Assembly: GCF_003308995.1 (NCBI RefSeq)
Contig: NZ_QFFJ01000001.1
Coordinates: forward strand, 3,953,331 to 4,017,330
Source of the DNA: Chitinophaga flava
GTDB taxonomy: Bacteria; Bacteroidota; Bacteroidia; Chitinophagales; Chitinophagaceae
Length of the DNA stretch: 64,000 bases
Direction of reading: 5' to 3'
Shown: positions 33,656-42,308 of the stretch, in pieces
How the letters are laid out: the number at the start of each line of letters is the position of its first letter
Numbering within the stretch: the stretch's first letter is position 1
The notes under the pieces: model-generated
Databases searched by the model: none
What the model was told of the DNA's origin: nothing
The model's input: the letters and a program-made list of their open reading frames with translations, nothing else
Program-made: the position numbers and the translations under genes

Positions 33656-34378
33656 TCAATCGTTAACTACCCTCGCCTTTACCGTAAGCTGCCTGATGGC
33701 GGCCAGATGTGCGAATAACACCACCTGCACAATAAAAGCCGGTAACCAGCTAAAAGGAAAATAAAAGATGGCAACGTTGGGTTGGTCAAAGGCAAACTTT
33801 TGAAATGGAGTGGGCGCGGAAAGAATTGCATTGAATACGATGTTAAGTAATAACCCCAAAGCAATCAACTGCCAGATAAGTACTGCCTGCCGGTTTTGTT
33901 TTCCGTTCTGCAGCCCATAATAGGCCACAAACGGAGCTGTGGTACCGGCAAGGATATCAAAATTTCTTCCTTCAAAGGTCATTAACTGAGGGATGGTTTT
34001 GTTTAAAAATAGCCACCAGAGCACAATTTCCACCGGTATTCTCACCATATGAAGATAGGTCAGATTAGTCAGCGGCAGGCTGTCTATGAATGCCCGTCCA
34101 CCAGTGGTGAGAAACAGGACTATTATCGTGATAAGAGCTGGTAAAACACCCCATAGCAGGATCCTGGGCGGCATAGCATCTGTTGCCGTAAAAACACCCG
34201 TTATTGCAAATATTCCCTGCAGGGCCAGCCACAGGATCAGACCGATAAGAATGAGCACAGATCTTTTACGCACAATGGCCGACGTTGATGCTCTCATTGC
34301 CATGTAAAACAGCAGTAATGTAGCGATAGTTGTCAGTATAAAAACCAACGGGATATAGAATGGTAATTGTGCTATCAT
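33656..34378 (-). CDS. Hypothetical seven-helix membrane protein
   Basis: 240 aa with about seven hydrophobic helices (~5-25, 40-60, 72-92, 108-126, 140-158, 167-187, 205-228) and short loops; N terminus outside-type, no cleavable signal. I do not recognise a family and see no catalytic motif. It diverges from the large sensor gene at 34560 with a 180-bp gap between their starts, and converges on tRNA-Glu copy 2. It could be a small carotenoid- or heme-type integral enzyme or a sensor, but nothing supports a choice. Confidence 0.8.
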   Translation of the reverse strand: MIAQLPFYIPLVFILTTIATLLLFYMAMRASTSAIVRKRSVLILIGLILWLALQGIFAITGVFTATDAMPPRILLWGVLPALITIIVLFLTTGGRAFIDSLPLTNLTYLHMVRIPVEIVLWWLFLNKTIPQLMTFEGRNFDILAGTTAPFVAYYGLQNGKQNRQAVLIWQLIALGLLLNIVFNAILSAPTPFQKFAFDQPNVAIFYFPFSWLPAFIVQVVLFAHLAAIRQLTVKARVVND

Positions 34379-34559
34379 TTCAACTTGTTTGTGGGGTCCG
34401 GGGAAGTTATTGTAATGTATAACTTAATTCATTATCAGACAATGACTGCTGGGGTATATATCCTTTCGGTTAATGAGGTCCTTTCGGTCTCAGCATTTTA
34501 TAGAAATATAGTAACATTTAGTACATTTAACGGGCATCCTACATTTTTTCCGTACCGCC

Positions 34560-37500
34560 ATGATCCACAAATTTATTCAGGTTATTACATCACAACGGTA
34601 TCCTGCAGCCAGGCACCTGTATTGCCTGTTGTGCCTGATCGTCATGGCCGGTACTGCAATAGGACAGCAGACAAATCTCTCTTATCATTTCAGGCATCTG
34701 GACATCAGCACCGGACTTGCGAGCAATCACGTTTCGGCTATCCTGCAGGACCGCAAAGGATTTATCTGGATTGCCAGTACCGCCCTGCAACGGTATGATG
34801 GTACCAACCTGGTCACCATGGCTAATTTCGACCGTGTACCCGGTTCCATCTACTACGATGATATCTGCCTCTGTGAAGATAACCGTGGCCGTATATGGAT
34901 GGGTACCCCCGATAATATTCGTGTATACGATCCTGTTACTACCCTTATCAAAACACTTAAAGTAGCCAACAGGGCCGAACTGCCGGAAGGACTTCAATGC
35001 AGTAATATCATCCAGGACCATGCCGGTGTAATGTGGGCCACTACCCGTGATGGCCTCATGCGATTTGAGGAAGCTACCTTTAGCTTCCACAAAGCAGCCG
35101 GTATACCGGAAACAGACCGGCTGCAGATGCAGGATGCCCTCATGGAAGATGAAGCCGGCAATCTGTGGGTAAGCGGTCAGGAACATCTCTACATCCTGGA
35201 CCGTGACCGTAAGCAGTTATTCACATCCGATCATAATCCCCAACGTTTACGGATACTCGATATCCATAACAGCTTCAAAAAAATATATACCGACGCCGAT
35301 CATCAAATATGGCTGGCCGGAAGAGGTGGTATCCTCTATCACTATGATCCGCTGAAAAACACACTGAAAGAACATCATTTTATCACCCCTGATACCAAAC
35401 ATTATCCTGCCGCAAAGCAGCAAACAGACCCCATTTTTGACGTGTTGGCCGATGGTGACAACCGGCTGTGGGTAGCTACGGAAAAAGGAGGAATCTTCCG
35501 CTTTAATAAAGCGACCCGGCAGTTTGATGTAAACATTACCGGTAATAATACAGACGAACGTGGTTTTCATTATGACTATGAAGCCAACTGCATGCTGAGC
35601 GACCGGGAAGGGCACCTCTGGATAGGCACCGATCATGGTATCAATATCCTCAGTATGCACAATACTTCCTTCCGGATGTTTGATCATCGTACGTCCTTCA
35701 GCAAAACAAAGGAACGACTGCCCGCCGCAGAAGTGACGGGTGTTTTCCAGGGGAGTAACGGCGACATATATGTGGGGTACTGGGGGAAAGGTTTCAGCAG
35801 GCTGTCTTCTCAATTACAACTACTGGGCAATTACTTCCGCAGTGGCGACAGTACTACCTCTATTCCTGAAGAACGGGGATTGGTATGGAGTTTTACGGAG
35901 CTGAAGGATGGAACTATCCTGGTGGGACAGGAGAATGGAAGGCTTTCTTTGTTTAACCCTGCCACCGGCCGGTTTACCCGGCATCTCAGTTCACCGGCAT
36001 TATATCAGCAAACCCTGCTTCGTATGCTGGTAAGGGATACAATGGTATGGATAGGATTGTATAAACGCGGCCTTGCCAGCTGGAATCCGCGGGCTAACCA
36101 GTTTATACACTACCACGAGATCACCGATTCTCTGAAACGTCCGCTTTCCGTGATGCAGATAGTTGCTGAAAAAGATTCCCTGTTATGGCTTGGTTCCAGC
36201 AGTGGCGGCCTTATTCTGTTTAATCCGCGCTCCCGGCGGATCGTGGACAGACAGACTTTTGAATGGGATAAACATATTTACAACAATGTTACCTCACTGG
36301 TAAGATACAACGATAGTACACTGCTGGCCGGCACAGACCACGGGCTATGGGTTTACAATACCCGTCATGATACCTACACGCCTGTTAAAATCAACGGAAA
36401 GCTTTTTGACGAATGGGTACTGAGTATCCGGGAAGATATTCCCGGGAAAGTATGGTTTACCACTCCTTACGGCTTTTACCGCCTTACACTGCCTGATAAA
36501 CTGGAAACATTTACCCAGAATGATGATATCATCGACAATACCCGGAAAGTGCGCCGCCGCATCACCTGGCTGAAGGACGGAAGGCTACTGGTAGGTGCCT
36601 CTGATCATTTTGTGGTCTTTGAACCAGACAAGCTGGAAGTGGCGCCACCACCACCTGATGTCACCATCGTAAATATGAAAGCACTGGACAGTACAGTGCT
36701 GATTGAAGAGGCTCTGCGGGATGGCAAACCGGTAGAGTTGAACCACCGGCAGAATTTTATCGGGGTAGAGTTTAAAAGTCTGTTGTATCATCACGAAAAG
36801 ATCCGTTACTATTACCAGCTGGAAGGCCTTGATGAAAACTGGGTGAGCGCTGAAAGCATATTGGTGGCCAAATATACCAACCTGGCTCCCGGACATTACA
36901 CTTTTCGCGTAAGGGCTGTTAATACTGCCGGTACTTTCTCCAGAGACATCAGTGAGCTGAAAATCTTTATCCGGCCTGCTTTCTGGCAAACTTCGTGGTT
37001 CCGGTTATTGTGTTTGTTCATCGCAATTGCGCTGGTATACCTGTATTTTAGACTACGTATCACGTCTGTAAAAAAAGAAGCCCGCGAACGGGCCGCCATC
37101 CAGCAACAAATGGCGCAGCTGGAAATGAAAGCCCTGCGTGCGCAGATGAACCCGCATTTTATCTTTAATGCACTCAACTCCATACAGACATTTATGATGA
37201 AAAGCGAAACAGAACAGGCATTGTCTTACCTGGCCCGTTTCGCAAGGCTTATCCGTAATGTGCTCGACAATTCCCAACTGAATAATATCCCCGTTTCCAA
37301 AGAGGTAAATATGCTGACCAATTACCTGGAACTGGAGAAATTACGTTTCACCGATCAGTTTGAATACCAGTTTATCATCGATCCTGCACTGGAGCTCGAT
37401 CTGGTGGAGATTCCTACCATGATACTGCAACCCTTTGTGGAAAATGCCATCTGGCATGGTATTCTGCACACCCGCACTCAGGGAAGGATTACCATCACGT

Positions 37501-37751
37501 TTTCCAGAAAGGAAGACAGGGTATTGTGTAGTGTGGAAGACAACGGAGTGGGGAGAGAAAAATCAGCTGTCCTGCGGAAGATGGAGAAACAGCATTACTC
37601 GCGTGGCCTGCAAATTACGCGCGACCGGCTTCAGTTGTATAACAGCCGTTTTAATGTAGATGCCAGCTTTGATATTGAAGATCTGACAGATGAAGCCGGC
37701 AACCCAACAGGAACAAGGGTCAATATATGGTTCCCCTATGTAGAGGAATAG
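34560..37751 (+). CDS. Two-component propeller sensor, reg_prop/Y_Y_Y/LytS-type kinase
   Basis: 1063 aa. Signal peptide (to about 35), then two seven-bladed beta-propellers made of reg_prop repeats (~45-700; e.g. AILQDRKGFIWIAS, LCEDNRGRIWMGT, MLSDREGHLWIGTDHGI). The Y_Y_Y domain (~735-800: YYYQLEGLDENWVSAES, YTNLAPGHYTFRVRA) leads to one membrane helix (~810-830). The cytoplasmic His_kinase part has LRAQMNPHFIFNALNSIQTF (phosphoacceptor His ~864), then ATPase motifs FVENAIWHGIL and DNGVGREKS. Such periplasmic propellers in Bacteroidota usually sense glycans or cell-surface cues. No LytTR or AraC output protein is adjacent; the nearest gene, a nuclease, is convergent. Confidence 0.94.
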   Translation: MIHKFIQVITSQRYPAARHLYCLLCLIVMAGTAIGQQTNLSYHFRHLDISTGLASNHVSAILQDRKGFIWIASTALQRYDGTNLVTMANFDRVPGSIYYDDICLCEDNRGRIWMGTPDNIRVYDPVTTLIKTLKVANRAELPEGLQCSNIIQDHAGVMWATTRDGLMRFEEATFSFHKAAGIPETDRLQMQDALMEDEAGNLWVSGQEHLYILDRDRKQLFTSDHNPQRLRILDIHNSFKKIYTDADHQIWLAGRGGILYHYDPLKNTLKEHHFITPDTKHYPAAKQQTDPIFDVLADGDNRLWVATEKGGIFRFNKATRQFDVNITGNNTDERGFHYDYEANCMLSDREGHLWIGTDHGINILSMHNTSFRMFDHRTSFSKTKERLPAAEVTGVFQGSNGDIYVGYWGKGFSRLSSQLQLLGNYFRSGDSTTSIPEERGLVWSFTELKDGTILVGQENGRLSLFNPATGRFTRHLSSPALYQQTLLRMLVRDTMVWIGLYKRGLASWNPRANQFIHYHEITDSLKRPLSVMQIVAEKDSLLWLGSSSGGLILFNPRSRRIVDRQTFEWDKHIYNNVTSLVRYNDSTLLAGTDHGLWVYNTRHDTYTPVKINGKLFDEWVLSIREDIPGKVWFTTPYGFYRLTLPDKLETFTQNDDIIDNTRKVRRRITWLKDGRLLVGASDHFVVFEPDKLEVAPPPPDVTIVNMKALDSTVLIEEALRDGKPVELNHRQNFIGVEFKSLLYHHEKIRYYYQLEGLDENWVSAESILVAKYTNLAPGHYTFRVRAVNTAGTFSRDISELKIFIRPAFWQTSWFRLLCLFIAIALVYLYFRLRITSVKKEARERAAIQQQMAQLEMKALRAQMNPHFIFNALNSIQTFMMKSETEQALSYLARFARLIRNVLDNSQLNNIPVSKEVNMLTNYLELEKLRFTDQFEYQFIIDPALELDLVEIPTMILQPFVENAIWHGILHTRTQGRITITFSRKEDRVLCSVEDNGVGREKSAVLRKMEKQHYSRGLQITRDRLQLYNSRFNVDASFDIEDLTDEAGNPTGTRVNIWFPYVEE

Positions 37752-37755
37752 AAAA

Positions 37756-37819
37756 AATTACGAATTAGGAATTACGAATTTTTGAGGCATTAATCATTCG
37801 TAATTCCTAATTCGTAATT
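37756..37819. repeat. 24-bp perfect inverted repeat built of AATTACGAATT units
   Basis: Arms 37756-37779 and 37796-37819 are perfect reverse complements with a 16-base loop. Each arm contains two copies of a degenerate aattacgaatt unit. It separates the convergent sensor gene (+) and nuclease gene (-, stop at 37822), so it may terminate both. The unit recurs in the inverted repeat at 52506-52589. Confidence 0.88.
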
Positions 37820-37821
37820 GC

Positions 37822-39225
37822 TTATTTCAGTCCTATCTCGTAATGTCTTTCCGGAATTTCTATATCCAGGAAACCTTTTTTGAGTAGCCAGTTTTTAAAG
37901 ATGGTTTGTACATCATACTCTCCGTGAACCAGGAATAATTTTTTTACCTCAGCAGGGTTCTGGCATGCCAGCCACTGGCTGAGGTCTTCGTAGTCGCCAT
38001 GGGCACTCATAGAGCGGATGACACCTACTTCAGCCTTTACTTCGTAGCGGGTACCATAGATAGATACCTCTTTGGCGCCCCGCATCAGGCGTCCGCCAAG
38101 GGATTGCGGCTCGCAATAGCCAACGATCAGGATGGTGTTACGTTCTTCATCGATATTATTGGCAATATGATGTTTAACGCGGCCTGCTTCCGCCATACCA
38201 GATGCGGAGATGATCACGCAAGGTTCCCTGCGGAAGTTGAGGTTTTTGGATTCATCCACAGATTTTACATAATGCAATCCCGGGAAATCAAAGGGGTCGT
38301 CGTCTCTTTTCAACAGATCGGAGACCTCACGGTTAAATACTTCAGGATGTGATTTGGTAACGGCTGTAGCTTCGGTGGATAACGGGCTGTCTACAAAGAT
38401 TTCGACAGCAGGCAGTGTACCGTTGAGCTGTGCTTTATTGAGTGCATAGAGCAGTTCCTGGGTACGGCCTACGCTGAAAGCGGGGATAATCAGCTTACCT
38501 CTTTTTTCGACGCAGGTTTCACGGATATACCGTAACAGCTCTGCATCTGAAGGGGCGGCATCGGCATGGAGGGTGCTGCCGTAGGTAGATTCGATGAGTA
38601 TATAATCAGCCTGTGGAAAAGTGGCGGGTGATTTCAGGATGGCATCATTATACCGGCCTATATCTCCGCTGAAGGAGATCTGTTCTGTTTTACCGTTTTC
38701 GGTGATACGCAGGTGTACAGAGGCAGCGCCTACAATGTGGCCGGCATCGGTGAACATCAGTTGTACATCGGGGTCAATATTGGTCCATGTATTGTAGTCC
38801 ATGGGTTTGAGGAAACGGATAGCATTTTTGGCGTCTTCGAGGGTGTATAATGGCAACACATATGGTTTGCCTTCGTTTGCCCTTTTTTTATTGGTGAACT
38901 TCACATCATCTTCCTGTATTTCGGCAGAATCGAGCAGCAGGATTTCGGTCATGTCGCGGGTGCCTGGTGTGCAGAAGATATGCCCGTTGTAGCCCATTTT
39001 TACCAGTCGGGGAATAAGGCCGGAGTGATCGATATGGGCATGTGAAAGTACCATGTAGGTGATCTCTGAAGGTTCAAAGCCGAAGTCTCTGTTCATATCG
39101 TCTGTTTCAGCACCCATGCCTTGAAACATTCCACAATCCAACAGAATCTTTTTGCCATTTTTTAATGTGATGAGGTGCTTAGAGCCGGTAACAGTGCGGG
39201 CCGCACCATGAAATGCTATTTTCAT
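37822..39225 (-). CDS. Beta-CASP metallo-beta-lactamase-fold RNA nuclease-like protein
   Basis: 467 aa. Metallo-beta-lactamase core with zinc ligands in LSHAHIDHSGLIP (~61-66), TDAGHIVGAASVHL and SFSGDIGRYND, then the beta-CASP insertion (~200-350; IPAFSVGRTQELLYALN, FVDSPLSTEATAV) and the C-terminal motifs IISASGMAEAGRVKHHI and MSAHGDYEDLSQWL. This is the CPSF73/RNase-J-related YSH1-type family that acts on RNA. It is the last gene of the HD-PycTM/ppk1 run (30 bp after the DUF4442 gene). Substrate unknown. Confidence 0.93.
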   Translation of the reverse strand: MKIAFHGAARTVTGSKHLITLKNGKKILLDCGMFQGMGAETDDMNRDFGFEPSEITYMVLSHAHIDHSGLIPRLVKMGYNGHIFCTPGTRDMTEILLLDSAEIQEDDVKFTNKKRANEGKPYVLPLYTLEDAKNAIRFLKPMDYNTWTNIDPDVQLMFTDAGHIVGAASVHLRITENGKTEQISFSGDIGRYNDAILKSPATFPQADYILIESTYGSTLHADAAPSDAELLRYIRETCVEKRGKLIIPAFSVGRTQELLYALNKAQLNGTLPAVEIFVDSPLSTEATAVTKSHPEVFNREVSDLLKRDDDPFDFPGLHYVKSVDESKNLNFRREPCVIISASGMAEAGRVKHHIANNIDEERNTILIVGYCEPQSLGGRLMRGAKEVSIYGTRYEVKAEVGVIRSMSAHGDYEDLSQWLACQNPAEVKKLFLVHGEYDVQTIFKNWLLKKGFLDIEIPERHYEIGLK

Positions 39226-39255
39226 ATCCTTGTTTTAGGGTGATGATCACCATTA

Positions 39256-39765
39256 TTACGATTTACCTTTAAAAGACCAGGTGATAGTGAAGGAGGCAAT
39301 TAGCGTGCCTTGCTTATCTCTGCCTTCACTGCGCATGGAAACAGATACAGCTTCTTCCTGGTGGAGTGCCTTTTCTATGGCTGCTTTCAGGGCAGGCAGG
39401 TCATTGCAGGTAAAGAAAGTAAGGCCGGTCGCTTTTTTGACAAAGGTGGATTCCATACCGGTAACGAGCATGGATACACGCCTGGGAGCACTCTGCACAT
39501 ACATCATGGCGGGTAGTCCGGTACTCAGCTCCGCAGCCATAGACAGGCAGGCGAAGTAGGTCGAACGGAAAGGATTCTGCGATAGCCAGCGGTAAGGTAC
39601 GGAAGTAACGCAGGTTTCCTCCTGAATGGATTGAAGGCGTACCCCCGCCAGCCACGCTGCTGGCAGTTTTCCAAACAGGTAGGCCGAAAACTTAAACGGA
39701 TGCTGTGCAAACTTTTTAAAAGCGTGCACAGCATCCGTGTTAAAAGTGGTCATGCCGTTATTCAT
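39256..39765 (-). CDS. DUF4442 hotdog-fold protein
   Basis: 169 aa resembling the DUF4442 branch of hotdog-fold (thioesterase-like) proteins: FSAYLFGKLPAAWLAGVRLQ near the start, then the helix region NPFRSTYFACLSMAAELSTG that packs as the hotdog sausage, and C-terminal strands GTLIASFTITWSFKGK. Possible role: hydrolysis or binding of an acyl-CoA; the catalytic residues of known thioesterases are not obvious. It is 8 bp downstream of the thioredoxin-like gene in the same operon. Confidence 0.82.
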   Translation of the reverse strand: MNNGMTTFNTDAVHAFKKFAQHPFKFSAYLFGKLPAAWLAGVRLQSIQEETCVTSVPYRWLSQNPFRSTYFACLSMAAELSTGLPAMMYVQSAPRRVSMLVTGMESTFVKKATGLTFFTCNDLPALKAAIEKALHQEEAVSVSMRSEGRDKQGTLIASFTITWSFKGKS

Positions 39766-39773
39766 GGCGGTAT

Positions 39774-40304
39774 TTATTCATTGATGTAATTGGAAGGCAG
39801 CAAAGCGGCGGGAGACCACTGTTTGAAGAACTCCATGAGTTTCTTCCGGTCATAGGAATCTGCCGATTCGAGCAGTCCTGAATTCTGGGTATGCAGGCGG
39901 TTGCCTTTGGCATCCAGTACTACCAGCACCGGGAACCCGAAACGTTGTGGATATCCCAGTTCCTGTAATATAGGCAGGTTCTTGTTTTCCTTGCTGTAGT
40001 TGAGGTGGTACACTACATAGTTTTTGTCCATCATGGCTTTCAGCTCTGCATCATCTTCCACGAATTTGTATAAGCGTTTGCACCAGATGCACCAGTTCCC
40101 ACCTATCTGTATTAAAACATGTTTCTTCTCTTCGGCAGCCTTTTTCACGGCAGCAGCTATATCCGCTTTGGCATCGGCAGCGGGATTGTAAATATGCGCC
40201 AGGTCATGTGTCTGGGCCTGTGTTTTTACCACCGGCAAAACGATCGCAAAGCTCAGCAGCAATGCCCACACCATCTTCTTCATAAAACTTGATTTATTCA
40301 TCAT
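39774..40304 (-). CDS. Exported thioredoxin-like protein
   Basis: 176 aa with a signal peptide (likely starting at the internal MKKMVWALLLSFAIVL, residue 8; cleavage near TQAQT). The thioredoxin fold has active site GGNWCIWCKRLYKF (~69-75), a CxxC like DUF255/thioredoxin_7 proteins, and a cis-Pro region GFPVLVVLDAKG. It should act as a periplasmic dithiol oxidoreductase. It is 6 bp after ppk1 and 8 bp before the DUF4442 gene, so it shares their transcript; why is unclear. Confidence 0.9.
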   Translation of the reverse strand: MMNKSSFMKKMVWALLLSFAIVLPVVKTQAQTHDLAHIYNPAADAKADIAAAVKKAAEEKKHVLIQIGGNWCIWCKRLYKFVEDDAELKAMMDKNYVVYHLNYSKENKNLPILQELGYPQRFGFPVLVVLDAKGNRLHTQNSGLLESADSYDRKKLMEFFKQWSPAALLPSNYINE

Positions 40305-40310
40305 TCTAAT

Positions 40311-42302
40311 TTACACTATATTTTGGACATAGGATTGTATGGCTTTTTGCGCCTGCGTGCTGTCTCCCAGCTGTAAGGCGATGATGTCTTTCAGCTGTTG
40401 CTGCAGGGCAGTATCATATATCTGCACACATACTTCTATGCGTCTGTAAAGGTTCCGGTTCATCCAGTCTGCAGAACCCATATACACTTCTTCTTTGCCA
40501 TTATTGTGGAAAATGAATACCCGCGCATGTTCCAGGTAACGGTCTACAATCCTTACCACACGGATATTGCGGCTTTCGGTAATATCCGGCAGCAGGCAGT
40601 TGATGCTGCGTACGATCAGGTTGACCTGTACGCCAGCCTGGCTGGCTTCATATAACTTGGCAATCATAGCTTTTTCCTGCAGATTGTTCACCTTAACGGT
40701 AATAACCGCGGGCAGGCCCTCATGGGCGTTGGTAATCTCCCGGTCTATCATTTCAGTAAAACGGGACATCATATTGAACTGGGCCACCAGCAGGTGCTGG
40801 AACTGCAGGAAATGATAAGCCATTGGCTGTTCTCTGCTTTGCAGATACAGGAACAGCAGTTCCATTTCCCGGGTGATACCGGCATGTGAGGTAAAAAGCA
40901 CATGATCGGTATAAAAACGGGCAGTACTTTCGTTGAAGTTACCGGTAGCAATCAAACCGGAATAGTCCCATTGGTAGCCGCGGCGACGCTTTACCAGCGC
41001 TGTTTTGGCATGTACTTTCATGCCCGGGATACTATAGATGAGTTTTACACCGGCTTCTTTCATTTTTTTAGACCAGCGAATATTATTGGCTTCATCAAAA
41101 CGAGCTTTCAGTTCCACGAATACCGTTACAGCTTTACCGTTACGGGCAGCGCTGATCAGTGCCTGCGCTATCTGGGAGCCGGAAGCAATACGGTAAAGGG
41201 TTACATATATCTCGGCCACATCAGGATCGATAGCTGCTTCATTGAAGAAGCGCAGTACTGGATCGTATTGCTGATAAGGGAGATGTACCAGCAGATCCCG
41301 CTGCTGGATGAGGTCCAGCAGGTAATCAGCTGCAGCTGCCTCCGGATTGGCTGAGGGCCTGGCTTTGGGATACAGGGCATCTGTAAACCCTGCAGGCATC
41401 GGCAGATCAGCGAGATCTTTCAGGTTGTGGTAACGTCCTCCAGGCACCATTTCGTTGGCTGCCACCTCAAAATGATCAGCCAGGAAATTGCGTAGCTGCA
41501 GCGGCATGGCGGAGTCATATAGAAAGCGGGTAGGAACACCCAACTCACGTTTACGGATCAACGTTTCTACTTCTTCCAGGATATCACCTTTCATCTCATC
41601 CATATCTATTTCCGCATTACGCGTCAGCTTGATGCAGTAACTGTTTTGTATGGTATATCCGCGGAAAATATAAGGAAGATGTATTCTTATCACATCATCA
41701 AGAAAAGCAATACGAAATACACCATCAGGTGAATCCAGTGTGATAAAGCGTTTCAGCCCGGAAGGAATATTAACGAGCACTGTTTCCTGTGTATCCGGTG
41801 CCTGCTCAGGAGAGAGGGTGACTACCAGGTATAATGCATTATTCTCCGGGAAGAATTTTTTGTGGCGTTGGCTCAGCCATACCGGCTGCAGCCAGGCCAG
41901 TACGGCCGACAGGAAGTAAGTTCTGGTAAGAGTGGCCATGGCCGGGTCGGTGGCGGGACCGTAGTGCAGGGATATCCCATTTTGGTGCAAATCAGGCAGG
42001 ACGCTGCCGGTAAATATCCGGCCATATTCTTCCTGTTGCTGATTAATGGTATCCAGCACCTGTTGCAGGGTTTCGGGTGAAGGAGATTCTTCACCGGCAG
42101 CTTCAGGATCGCGCTCCAGCACCTTATTGATGGCCAGTATGGCTGGCATCCTCACTCTGAAGAACTCGTCGAGGTTGGATGAAAATATAGACAGGAATTT
42201 GATACGTTCATACAATGGCACCTGCGTATCGGCAGCCATCTGCAATACCCGATAATTAAATGACAACCAGCTTAGATCACGGTTATATAAAGGAATACTC
42301 AT
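40311..42302 (-). CDS. ppk1: Polyphosphate kinase 1
   Basis: 663 aa. Makes inorganic polyphosphate from ATP. N-terminal helical domain (YNRDLSWLSFNYRVLQMAAD, SIFSSNLDEFFRVRM), head domain, and two PLD-like catalytic domains with the autophosphorylated His in GMKVHAKTALVKRR and the second His in YLEHARVFIFHNNG; also GLIATGNFNESTARFYTDH. Slightly shorter than the usual ~690 aa but all motifs are present. The HD-PycTM gene lies 6 bp upstream and the thioredoxin gene 6 bp downstream, so translation is probably coupled. Confidence 0.96.
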   Translation of the reverse strand: MSIPLYNRDLSWLSFNYRVLQMAADTQVPLYERIKFLSIFSSNLDEFFRVRMPAILAINKVLERDPEAAGEESPSPETLQQVLDTINQQQEEYGRIFTGSVLPDLHQNGISLHYGPATDPAMATLTRTYFLSAVLAWLQPVWLSQRHKKFFPENNALYLVVTLSPEQAPDTQETVLVNIPSGLKRFITLDSPDGVFRIAFLDDVIRIHLPYIFRGYTIQNSYCIKLTRNAEIDMDEMKGDILEEVETLIRKRELGVPTRFLYDSAMPLQLRNFLADHFEVAANEMVPGGRYHNLKDLADLPMPAGFTDALYPKARPSANPEAAAADYLLDLIQQRDLLVHLPYQQYDPVLRFFNEAAIDPDVAEIYVTLYRIASGSQIAQALISAARNGKAVTVFVELKARFDEANNIRWSKKMKEAGVKLIYSIPGMKVHAKTALVKRRRGYQWDYSGLIATGNFNESTARFYTDHVLFTSHAGITREMELLFLYLQSREQPMAYHFLQFQHLLVAQFNMMSRFTEMIDREITNAHEGLPAVITVKVNNLQEKAMIAKLYEASQAGVQVNLIVRSINCLLPDITESRNIRVVRIVDRYLEHARVFIFHNNGKEEVYMGSADWMNRNLYRRIEVCVQIYDTALQQQLKDIIALQLGDSTQAQKAIQSYVQNIV

Positions 42303-42308
42303 GAATAC

